Shown here one piece after another: positions 54,708 through 64,000 of a DNA stretch of 64,000 nucleotides. A model generated the notes under the pieces. It did no database searches. It saw only the letters and a list, made by a program, of their open reading frames with translations, and was not told the origin of the DNA. The DNA is taken from the NCBI GenBank assembly GCA_025602905.1, contig JAHLKI010000020.1, positions 1-64,000 on the forward strand. Reading direction: 5' to 3'. The position numbers and the translations under genes were made by a program. The stretch is from Phlyctochytrium arcticum (lineage: Eukaryota > Chytridiomycota > Chytridiomycetes > Chytridiales > Chytridiaceae). Numbering within the stretch: the stretch's first letter is position 1; every line of letters starts with the position of its first letter.

Positions 54708-56945
54708 TCAAGTCTCTACAAGATGATCAATTGCTCGTAATTCCCACCCTTCATTCGCGCTGGCCAGCTGCGAACTTAGTCGCCAAATTTTCACCTGTCC
54801 TGTGTTATCACCAGTTGCCAAATACGGTGGATGACGGCTCCCCGACCCCAAGACTGCCGCAGAAGTCCCCGTATTGTCAGACGACATGTGCAGAGAGCTA
54901 GAATGCGCGGCAGTAGTGGTACCACTGAACGCGAGAGTGGTGCAAGAGATTGATGACTTTTCTGCTATGGATAAGGTGGCATACGGCAGGGATGTGTTGG
55001 TCTATGGCAGATTTAGCAAAAGCACACTTCTTGCGTAAAACAGCATTGTTACTTACGGCAAGATCATAGACATACACGAGTCCATCCCCGCTCGCGCAGG
55101 CAAACGCAGTGGCGCGCACTGGTGACCATTCGATGGCAAACATTGATTTTTGGGAAGGGTCCAAAGTGAGAACCGGCTGACTCTGTGTCAAAATAGATAA
55201 GTCTACGCACTCAGAGTGTCAGTCAGTCACCCGGAGACTATACCTGCAGCATATTGTAAACTTGAATCAGTCCATCACTGCCAACAGTTGCAAACAGATT
55301 GCGATGGAACGGCGAACAAGCAATGGAATTGACAGGCCCGGTATGGGGATGATAACAGAATTGGATTGGATTTGGCCATTTTGATTTACCTACGCCAGCT
55401 GTTGTGGTAGGGGGTTGGCCTCCACTGCCGGCGATTGAGAGGGTCAGCGCAGTCGGGCGGGCGCATTTGGCAATGAAGCCAGCTTCTGTGGCGACCATGT
55501 ATACGGTTGAATTTTCCGGTGGAAAGGCGATACCCGTTCCCCCAAGCATTGCATCCGTGTTTTTGGTGCTGCGGGGAGGTGCGCTGCTCGTTTTGGTTTG
55601 AGGTCCGTTACCTCCTTGAGTGCCAGATCCCGCCATGCCGCCTAGTCCAGGATTGCGGCGGAGGTGTCGAGGTATGTTACCAATACTCAATTGCGCGCTG
55701 CCGAGGTTTACGTTTTAGCGGATGTACCGGGTAATGGTGCTTACATTCAATATGGCCTACCCAAAGAGCGGAGCGACAAGTTTGTTCCCCAAGTCCCACG
55801 TCAATACCTTTCCGTCGTTTCCAATACTCATTATCTACAGGACGTAGTGTTTAGTTAACCAGCTGAGAGTCTCATCATGCTGGACAATGTTGGACGTTAC
55901 CTGATACTGCCCAGGTTTGAACCCTGGAACCCAACTTATTTTCGCTACAGGTTCTTGATGAGCAAAGTCACTCGTCCGGGAGATTGCAACGTAGGGATCT
56001 TCTTCGTTGTCGTTGGTACGACAAACAAAAATGTGACCTAGGGTCGAAAAGCCTTACTTTTTGTTCCAATGAGATGGCCAGCTGAAATACTTACCGTTAA
56101 ATGTGCCTCCAGCAATGAGGGATGGATCTGTAGGATGGTACCCAATACACATGAGACAGCTCTATGGATCACCGTAAGCATTCCAAACCCAGTACTTGGG
56201 AGAGAAAGTAGATACCTCTGTCTCGATTTCAAACGCAACTTCCTCGGCTCCCGTCCTTGTCGCCAAACTCCATGTACACAGCGCCCCAGAATGTTGACAC
56301 CAACTCTCATGGTCAAAGCGTCCATAAGCCACTGCAACAGTTGTTCCGTTTTTGTTCCAACTCAGGTCACTGCACAGTAGGCCAGCCGTTTGAAGACGAG
56401 ATGAGGGGTCAAGGGTATGAAGGAGCGTGGTGCTCGTGACTGAATCCTCCCAATGGGCAGACCAACCTGCATTGTGATCATGAGTAAAAATGTAATCCCG
56501 GGGTTCCAAGTGTTTTTTGAATACACCAACCATCAAAGGCGGTACTTCTGACATTCTGTAGTAGTTGTGCTGATACAAATGATTCGACTTTCCCCAAAAA
56601 TGCCACCATTGTCCCTCGGTCATAATTGTTTGCCAGTTTAAAGGGCCTTACTGGTTCCGGATCTGTTTGAACCTGTAACCATCAAATCTCGCAATATGAG
56701 TACTCAAACATGATGCCGTAAATTCATTCATTGCGCTACATACATACATCAACATCCAGTGACCGGACCACTTGGCACACTGCCTCTGCTGTAATCAGTG
56801 GAAGAGTCTGCGAACTTCCTTCCGAGCATTGCTTGGTTTGCTGCCATGAAGAACTGATACTTTGAGTGGAGAAAGAGGGAATATCATTGAATGCGGTAGT
56901 TTCTGGCTTTGATTCAGCGGTCGCTGCTTTGGTTGCGGCGGGCAT
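54708..56945 (-). CDS. WDR34: Dynein-2 intermediate chain WDR34 (DYNC2I2)
   Basis: Intermediate chain of cytoplasmic dynein-2, the retrograde motor of intraflagellar transport. Nine exons: 56945-56748, 56672-56531, 56466-56216, 56161-56095, 56037-55901, 55834-55761, 55697-55244, 55182-55057, 54956-54708, about 565 residues (human 536). Family marks are 'VQTDPEP' (light-chain binding region), 'RSTAFDGW', 'LSWNKNGTTVAVAYGRFDHE', 'GYHPTDPSLIAGGTFNG', 'MSIGNDGKVLTWDL', 'HTGPVNSIACSPFHRNLFATVGSDGLIQVYNMLQ', 'FAIEWSPVRATAFACASGDGLVYVYDL' and 'LATGDNTGQVKIWRLSS'. The junction between exons 8 and 9 is the least certain (acceptor AAAAG). Its presence says that the organism builds a cilium. Confidence 0.9.
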
Positions 56946-57484
56946 AGTGTCTTTTGAGATTTACGCGTTGAACGCGTGAACGCGAACTGGACAGCTCGAC
57001 GCGTTGACGCGTCAAGGTTGAGCGGGTTCAGCTTGTCCGATGCATCAAATGGCACACCACAAATATGATGCATCGTCTCGAAATGGCAGATAGGGACGCA
57101 TTCATTCGTTCATTCATCATTTCATTTCAAGTCTGCTATCTGACATGAGGAAGAAAGCCTGCAAATCACGATCACAGCACCCATTCAAACCTCCCCAAGG
57201 AATCCTTTGCACTAGACACGGTCCGTCCGCCAGCGAGCCAGTTCTATGTCGTAAGAACTCTAAATGATCCTTAAGCCCGCTTCGTTTCCCTTACTACGAG
57301 TCAGGTGCTACCGCGTTAAAAACTTGTTGTCAATAAGTTTTTTCGGCTTTTGATCTCTCTCGGGCAGTGGAGTCAACCGGAGTCCCAAAGAGACCCCTTT
57401 AATAGACGTCATATGACGAAAATGATTCTTAAGCAAAAGAAAATAGGTAGCTCCGGGCCAGAAATGTTAAAGGCGCAAGTGGGC

Positions 57485-57491
57485 TATAAAA
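57485..57491 (+). promoter_or_regulatory. TATA box of the small gene at 57598
   Basis: TATAAAA, 107-113 bases before the ATG, with a C/T-rich leader ending 'caacaatcATG'. The 56946-57480 stretch otherwise holds no gene. Confidence 0.65.
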
Positions 57492-57597
57492 GAGAGGGAA
57501 ATGTGTCGGTTCCCCTTCGCCCTCACCTTCCTCGACATTACCCAAAGATCATACATAACACCAACTTTTACCTCTCTTTTCGTACAAACCAACAATC

Positions 57598-57904
57598 ATG
57601 AGCTCCAACACCGAATACTTGAACACTGAGCGTGCGGATGTGCCCATTGTCACCGCGGTAAGTCTCTGCTCACACCACCTCAGATGACAATCTTCTTAAA
57701 TCTTTCGACATATGACAGACTGGAGAAAAGATTTCCACATTTGCCGGCGGTGCCCAGCCCGGATTCCACGCTCAAAGTGGCCAAGACTCTACGGGTATCC
57801 AAGCTGCCATGGCCAGGACTGGCGCTCACACCACCCACATTGAGCATGATGCCCCCCACACTGCCCAAGAGAAGCCCAGCCTGCCTCGCAACGGAGGATT
57901 CTAG
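57598..57904 (+). CDS. Small hydrophilic protein, unknown
   Basis: Two exons (57598-57657 and 57719-57904; intron 61 nt with GTAAGT donor and GACAG acceptor) encode 81 residues beginning MSSNTEYLNTERADVP and ending RNGGF. The protein is polar, rich in Thr, Gly, Ala, His and Gln, with no Cys or Trp and no signal peptide or membrane segment. A strong TATA box and clean splice signals suggest high expression. I do not recognise the family. The composition recalls small stress-induced hydrophilic proteins, but that is only a resemblance. The frame could be missed by length filters because neither exon is long. Confidence 0.6.
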
Positions 57905-58270
57905 TCTCGAAAATTCTATCCCCCGTCTGAGGAAATTGAACATATTTTTTCTGTTGTATCATTCTTTTACACTTTCTTCGATGAGAAATGCCAAATACAT
58001 ATCGTGCTTTTGAGACCAACTATTGCGTGTATCCAAATGATGGGCATCTATGGGCATCCCTGCCAGGGGTGAGCTCGAATGAGTATAAAAGATGCACGTT
58101 GATTATATGATGCTACTCGCTATTAAACAAAAAGAGAACCATCTGAAACTATAAAAGATAAGCGGTGCTGGGATCAAAATTAGCATAGAAGGGGGGGACC
58201 AGCTTTTGTAAACTACATAGAGACAACACAGAGCCAGCTCAAGGACATATCCCAGATAAGCAATGATAAT

Positions 58271-59785
58271 TTAAAAGTCGCCGTCATCAGCTTCATCGCA
58301 CGAGAAGTAAACAGATTCTGTGTCATCGTCATGCTCTTCTTCCGGGAAATCGCTCGTTTCGCGTTTGCCCCACAGTGATTCGATAATTTCAGAAGTAGAG
58401 ACTGTGCGAGTGACGAAAGCATGGGCACTTTCCAATGGGGTAAGTCCCGTCTGGTTCAGCGCCTCATTGGATGTGCGCCGACGCACACCTTCCCGGGCTT
58501 CCCGAAGCCCTTCGCACTCTACTCTCAGCAACTCGCGTTCCATTTCTGCTTCGCGCAACCAGGCGCGATATGCTAGGTACGGGCCGGCCATGACGTCCTC
58601 ATGGGTTTCTCGGAGAGCCTCTACAGACGGGGCGAGTTGCTCGATGAGCAAAAGAAGCTGGGATAGGCGGGTTTGAACGGTGTTGGTGTGGCGGACTTGC
58701 GGCCCAGAAAAGGATTGGTGCTTGGGAAAGAATGTTGCGGAAGGCATCTCTTGGATGGGGGAAGTCGGTTGGCTCTTGGAGAATGAGTGCATGCCGGACG
58801 AGTTGGTAGATAGGGCATGAAGCGAGCTGTCGGACACGGGGCTCATAGGCTGCTCCTGTTCTGCAGTTGGGGTCAAATCCGGGAGGGAGTCCAAACAGCC
58901 AGTCAGGCCCGATCCTGCAAGAAACGTGTCCCGAATGGACTGAAGCATCATAGAGAATGCCCGGCGCTGGACTTTGCGGGAGGCCAGGTCGTCTACCGTC
59001 ACGCGATCATCATCCTCGTGCGGTAAAAAGGTGGTAGGGCTGGAGCGCCCGCTAGAGGGGGATGGTTTGCGACACCCAGAATCGGTTCCTGATGACCATC
59101 GTCGCGAGCGACGGTCGGTATCGCTGTTGGGAATCCCACCATTGACAGGAGTACTCCAACGCTTGGCCGTATTTCCCTCGACATTAAACAGAGCATCTAA
59201 TTCTCGTCTTTCCCGAGCTGTGGACAATTCCACAACTTCCCGAAGAAATTTCCGTTCAAAGCGCAATTGACCAATTTCTTCGATACATTCTTCGTAGTCG
59301 GCCTCTTGCTCATTGACGCTGTCCAGTAGCTTGCGCAACTGAGATCGTAAGGTCATGAACGAACCCGTCAGTTGATCGAACCGAAGCACGGCCTGGGTCA
59401 ATTGACGGTTCAAGGTCGTGAAAGAGGTATATTGGTTGTATGCACCAGCTTTGGGAGATGCAACAGGATTTGGCAGCTGAAAATCGGGTCTGAGAAGCTC
59501 ATATATTAGTCCTGGTGCCTGGACTGCGCATTTGCTTATCACTCACATGTCATGAGCCGACAAAGAACTGGCGAAACCACCATCGAATCGTTCATGTTCG
59601 AAGGATGTTGTGGAGGAGGAGGAAGAGGCGGACGAATGACTGACGCGATGCTGCTGCGTATGATTGTCAAAAGCAGTTGGCATACTAAAGGTTCTGCCTG
59701 AGCGCCGGTCGGCCTTTGTGCTGGGAGCAAGGCCCGACATGAATGAGTCCGATCGATCTTCCATGTAAGACACGTCAGAAATCAT
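58271..59785 (-). CDS. Coiled-coil protein, function unknown
   Basis: Two exons (59785-59547 and 59489-58271; intron 57 nt) encode 485 residues. The N-terminus is Ser-rich and disordered. Residues about 95-180 form a coiled coil ('NRQLTQAVLRFDQLTGSFMTLRSQLRKLL', 'YEECIEEIGQLRFERKFLREVVEL'). A Ser/Pro/Arg-rich linker follows, then a second helical region near residues 370-450 ('LSQLLLLIEQLAPSVEALRETHED', 'AWLREAEMERELLRVECEGLREA'). The tail is acidic (Asp/Glu). No catalytic domain or membrane segment is seen. I do not recognise the family; a scaffold role would be a guess. It lies between the small gene and RMD1. Confidence 0.7.
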
Positions 59786-60588
59786 TAGACTGGAAATTAT
59801 GGTGGAGATTTGATGAATGCAAGGGCAGCTCGAAAAGAGTTTCTGTTTGCAAAGAAGGGGTCGTAGAAGGATTTGGGAAGAAAAGGGATTTGCTGAAGTT
59901 GTTAAGAATTAAAGTTGGATTACGAACGGAAAACTTGATGTGGGGTGTCAGAGGCGACACTCTCGTGTCAACAGAGACTAAAAATAGCAAACAAAGTTGG
60001 GACCAGCCCTCTTGTTGCCCAAGATGAATTTTTTCTTTGGCGAGATGATTGATGAACACCTTTCTGTTGATTAATGTCGTTTAAAGGATGTATTTGCTCG
60101 TTCTGGAGACCTATAAGTAGCCGCTAGCGGCATGCCCGCGGATGCTTGTTGGTGGTGGGCCCGTTTAGATCTCGAGGTAACGCGGAGAGTAGGCTGGAGG
60201 ACGGTACGAGGTCTGCTTCTGCTGTCCAGGCTGCATGGTTCTGCCGTCCAGGAAATTCTGCCAATCCCAAAGGCCACTTTTGCTACTTTTGCGTCCACGA
60301 AAGCTCCTTCATTTCGCGCCGTCACATTTCGGCGGGGCGCTGAGCCTCCTATTAGATCACCCAAATCGGGCTTCATTGCAACATCTGACGGCGGATATCA
60401 TGGCAAAAAGTAGTGGAGGTAGGTCCTGAACGGGCGTAAAAGCTGAAACAGTGGGGGATATGGGTCCTCCTGGGTCCCGCGCATTTATCCGACTCGCGAC
60501 TCGGGCCGACGTTCTGCGTTGGTAGTAAAATCTATTTTAGAGTGCAAAATAAGAGCAATGTATGTACATTTTGACGACGCCGAAGTAA
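59786..60588. other. Intergenic, no gene seen
   Basis: Short overlapping frames on both strands at 60071-60430 have no recognisable feature. The 3' end is the downstream flank of RMD1. Confidence 0.5.
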
Positions 60589-62585
60589 TCAATCCTCCAT
60601 GCCAGCCTCCAGTCGCAAAACCTTGACCCAAACCTCAGCTGCCGCGATAATGACGGCAAAAACAATGAGAATGATAATGATCCACGTAATGTAATTCATT
60701 TCGTTCGAGTTCATGTGCTCTGTGAGCATGTCCAGCAAATCTGAAATGATTTCGGCTCGAGTGTTCAAGAGTTTGGCTCGTTGGGAAATCTCCAAATATC
60801 CTGTGACAAGCCATTGTGAGTGATCGCCGTCAAAATAAAGAGCTGATACTAAATCTACCTCGAATAGCATTGTACAGTCCTTCAAGTTCGGGTTCACTCC
60901 AAAATAGTTCTGGGGTGTCTGTGAAAGTAGAAGTGAGTACAAAAGCCCGTCCACCAAATGATCCATACCTACCCAAAACATTACTGATGAGATTCACATC
61001 CATCCGCAATTTGAAAAGCTGCCCAACAATCTTCATGACGTCGGTACGGGTCATGCGGACTTCACCGTGCTCGGCCATCGTGTGCGGAAGGGGTATAGTA
61101 CCATCAATGGTTTCCTCCATCACATTCTCAAAGAATGCTAGCTTGACGGATTGACCCAATCCGTGCGAAATGGTGAGTTTTATGAGAAGACTGCCACTTT
61201 TCAGTCTAATGATCCAAGGCAGGAAATTAGTGATGTGTGACTGGCTGGAGAAAAATCATCTTTGACTCACGTAATCATGTCGTTGAAAATACGAGGCTGA
61301 TGGGGACCATTTATGTCGTATTGGTAGTGGAAATCTTCATTTTGGACGTATTCTGATGATATCCACATATCAGCGATTACGTCCCACGCGCCTATTAACC
61401 TCAAACTGACCTGGAAGGAGTCCTCCTACCGCCCATTTTGAAATCAGGTCCAAATACTTTTGCTCTTCCTGCTCGCTAAAGTTCCAAAACACTATCGGCC
61501 ACATGTCAGTGTCTGTCCAAACTGCCCCGCAGACTGTACACATACCGACTACACCATAGTCAAAGATAAACACCTCGCCCCGCATCATCCAAGACGGTTG
61601 TGCATCTATCTCCTCCGATATCTCATTATTTGCGTATGCCTGCTCATCTTCATGAAACCGCGGTATCTCGGGAAACTCGGCATAATTCCCTGGTAAGAAT
61701 GTGGCTGACCTCGGGGACGTTGGATTTGGAGCAGTTGCCGTTCTTTAATGCGTCTTGTTAGAATATCCGTGGTATCGTACAGTTTTTATGCTTATACGTA
61801 CGCCGTCATTCGTATTGGTCGTGCCTTGATGGGCAACGGTTCAAATTGGCGGTTCAGGTTGTCGCGTTCGTAATAAGCGTACAGACATTCATCGTATTTC
61901 TTTGGCGAGACGCCATGTTGGCTTCGCAGAAACTTTGCTATATTTGAGTCGTCAGTTGCGTACCCAATCAGTTGATCGAAGATGACACGTACAAATTTCC
62001 GCAATCTTGTATCCCTCAGCAATACAATAACTCGTAACTGATCACTATCTGTTAGTGAGGCAATCAGTGCGCAAGTGAGTAGATGTACTCACCTCTTGGT
62101 AATTTGGTCCGGCGATCCTTATTCATCCGCTCAGCTTCCGTGCGAGCTGCGTCCGGGACAATGTCGGGAACAACCACCTCGTTGTAGCTCATATACCATG
62201 GTTGCAGCTCATCCTCTGGCGGTGGTGGGGGTGGAGGGATAGGTCCTGCTTCGTCGGGAAACAGGACCAGCTTTTGTGTCGTTTTCGTTGTTCGTTGCGG
62301 AGTGATCTGCCGAGTCACTCGGCGAGCATCGCGAAACAAGTGCGCGGGACGGGTAAAGGGCTCCGACACCAGCGGCTGCGTTGGTGGAAAACTTGCTCCA
62401 TAGGGTGATAGCGTGGAGGTCTAAGATATATCAGCAACAAGATCCGTGGTGTTGCCAAAAGTATAACTTACGGGAAAAGAATCAACATAGGGGTTATGGG
62501 CCAGGACCTCTGGTCGAGCTATGTGCGGCAGATTGTACTGTAGCCTGGGAATCTCTGGCTTGGCCGGCGTAGGTCGTCGCTTCAT
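60589..62585 (-). CDS. RMD1: RMD1/DUF155 family membrane protein
   Basis: Relative of yeast RMD1/RMD8 and S. pombe Sif2, membrane proteins of unclear mechanism linked to meiosis and endomembranes. Ten exons: 62585-62472, 62420-62093, 62037-61993, 61937-61802, 61742-61546, 61491-61411, 61352-61271, 61205-60973, 60918-60859, 60800-60589, giving 495 residues with every phase consistent. The leader has 'QRTTKTTQKLVLFPDE'. The DUF155 domain runs from 'RVTSYCIAEGYKIAEI' through 'RSQHGVSPKKYDECLYAYYER', 'GEVFIFDYGVVVFWNFSEQEE', 'LTISHGLGQSVKLAFFE', 'NLISNVLDTPELFWSEPELEGLYNAIRGYLEISQRAKLLN', ending in a single C-terminal membrane helix (about residues 462-485). The start ATG lies about 180 bases from the UPF3 start on the other strand. 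Confidence 0.9.
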
Positions 62586-62765
62586 TTTATTGATGTAAAT
62601 TCCTGGTGCAAAATTCCAATGCCTCAAACCCAAAATGTCCCGTCATCGAGCTCCGAAGACTGTGCCACAAATGCAGGCACAGTCACAATAGAAGATTGTG
62701 ACATTCGCAGCAAATCGCAAACTAGAGAGATATAAATCATAGGAAAAAGTCTTTGGACGAACAGT

Positions 62766-64000
62766 ATGGTAGCGGCGCCTGCAGGTAAGCTTACAGAGAA
62801 ACTTTGGGTTGGAGCTGCATTATATTAAAGTATACATTTAGCTGCCACTGATAGCCAACAAAGTGCGAATTCACGCCCAGTGGTGGAGGAGAGAAGCAAG
62901 GATGGCCAAAATGAAGAGAGAAAGCGCAACAGAAGACCCCGCAAAAGAACTAGTCGAAAGGCAAAGGAGTCGCATGCCCGTCTCAAGATTGTCATCAGAC
63001 GACTGCCGCCCAATTTACCGGTAGACTCTTTCAAAAACACAGTGGAGAAGTGGCTTCCGGATACCGATTGGTGGACCTATGTCCCGGGAAAACTGGCTAG
63101 CAGGTAAGGTTCCCTGCCGCTAGTTGCAACGATGGTGGATATCTGACTCCCTATTTGATCTGCCTAGTCAAGCCAAGATTAATGTGTTTTCGAGGGCTTA
63201 CATGAACTTTAAAACGGTCGAAACATTGCTCGACTTTTGCGCCCAGTATAATGCGCACACATTCGTAGATTCTCGAGGTATGTTGTTTCAAGATTAAGCA
63301 GTTGTTTTTTTCCCGCACTAACTTCTGGAGAAATCGTTAGGATCCGAATATCGAGCTGTGGTTGAGTTTGCACCTTACCAAAAGACCCCCAAAAAGAAGA
63401 GAAAGTTGGATCCACGGATGAACACGATTGACCAGGGTTAGTAAGAGAATAGGAATATCCTTTACCTATCTTTAACGTTGAAAGTAGACCCCGACTATCT
63501 TGCGTTCCTCAAGTCACTCGAGGCCGAGGACGACGCTGCTACCAATGGCGTATCTAACGAGCTGCAAAACGGCGACAAGGATGCAAACATGGGAACGTCC
63601 GCGATGACAGGAGTAGTAGGTGGGCCAAATAGTCCAAAGACTACACCTTTACTTGAAGCCTTGCGCATAAAAAAGGCTGCCCAGCGTGCAGCTGCTGAGG
63701 AACAAAGAAAACTCAGAGCAGAAGCGAAAGCACAGGCCGGGGACAGTAAAAAGAATGAAAAGAGGCGTGGTGCAAAACCTGTAGAAGTCAAAGGTGGTGG
63801 ACGCGGGAAAAGGAATGAAGTCGTCAAGAACGTTACGCCCACCGGAATCATCAAAAGGCCATCTCCGCCCTCGTCTCCGCAAGGGAAGAGACCCGCTGCT
63901 GCGCCCAATATGAATCCAAAAGAGGTGGTCCCAAAAGGCCGCGAAAGTCGCGAACCCCGCCGTGAACGTGAACGAGCCAATCCAACTGGAAACCTCTTTA
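62766..64000 (+). CDS. UPF3: Nonsense-mediated decay factor UPF3, 5' part (cut by window end)
   Basis: Bridges exon-junction or ribosome signals to UPF2/UPF1 in mRNA surveillance. Exons seen: 62766-62784 (19 nt), 62842-63103, 63168-63277, 63341-63436 and 63488 to beyond 64000. After a basic leader ('RKRNRRPRKRTSRK'), the Smg-4/UPF3 RNP-type domain reads 'KIVIRRLPPNLPVDSFKNTVEKWLPDTDWWTYVPGK', 'FSRAYMNFKTVETLLDFC' and 'GSEYRAVVEFAPYQKTPKKKRKLDPR.NTID..PDYLAFLKSLE'. A Lys/Ala/Glu-rich tail continues off the edge. The tiny first exon is supported by a GTAAGC donor, a TACATTTAG acceptor and frame. Confidence 0.92.

Noticed and set aside
60071..60430. Overlapping frames of 65-101 codons upstream of the coiled-coil gene
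   Set aside because: Three frames overlap on both strands with no recognisable features.
1..64000. CRISPR arrays, bacterial operons or rRNA genes
   Set aside because: No regularly spaced direct repeats, no Shine-Dalgarno-led polycistrons and no rRNA signatures; genes are intron-bearing and eukaryotic.

Overview
The window looks like a 64 kb piece of a nuclear chromosome from a flagellated early-diverging fungus, most likely a chytrid. The evidence is a division-2 (class IV) chitin synthase, short GT-AG introns of about 50-90 nt in nearly every gene, and genes kept only where a motile cilium is built: the dynein-2 intermediate chain WDR34 and the axonemal radial-spoke protein IQUB. A class C (GABA-B type) receptor of the kind expanded in chytrids also fits. 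The species cannot be named from the sequence alone. Exon coordinates below come from reading splice signals and protein frame by eye; RNA data would settle the weak ones.

Left part (1-21.8 kb) is repeat-rich and accessory. It holds two diverged tandem repeats carrying a foldback, a SWIM-finger (MULE type) transposase fragment, and a Helitron (Rep/PIF1 helicase) broken by a small deletion, with an inverted fragment of another PIF1-like helicase after it. Then comes a local family of secreted Asp/Tyr/Asn-rich CHRD proteins (two almost identical copies at 9.4 and 14.1 kb, one diverged copy at 20.2 kb), interleaved with two F-box/LRR genes that are both frameshifted. Between 16.2 and 19.7 kb lies a duplicated, decayed coiled-coil gene family of unknown function.

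Right part (21.8-64 kb) is a normal gene-dense chromosome. In order: chitin synthase (-), a 2.4 kb gene-poor stretch, a class C receptor with a PH-like tail (+), GPI mannosyltransferase PIGB/GPI10 (-), mitochondrial ribosomal protein mL43 (+), PEX11 (-), IQUB (+), GH27 alpha-galactosidase (+), thioredoxin reductase (-), a J-domain protein (-), a small retroelement-like scrap, histone-fold MHF1/CENP-S (+), INO80 subunit IES2 (-), a kelch-FN3-Tudor-like protein (+), tRNA-Thr (-), TOR-complex LST8 (+), WDR34 (-), a small TATA-driven gene (+), a coiled-coil protein (-), an RMD1/DUF155 membrane protein (-) and NMD factor UPF3 (+, cut by the window end). Four pairs are head to head with 154-330 bp between start codons and probably share bidirectional promoters.

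The most unusual observation is that the first intron of PIGB is a textbook U12-type AT-AC intron, which implies a minor spliceosome in this organism. Others are a class C receptor fused to a PH-like domain, an IQUB without its ubiquitin-like domain, a dockerin/CBM10-like motif in the secreted CHRD proteins, a kelch-FN3-Tudor-like architecture, and a foldback repeat with compensatory base changes.
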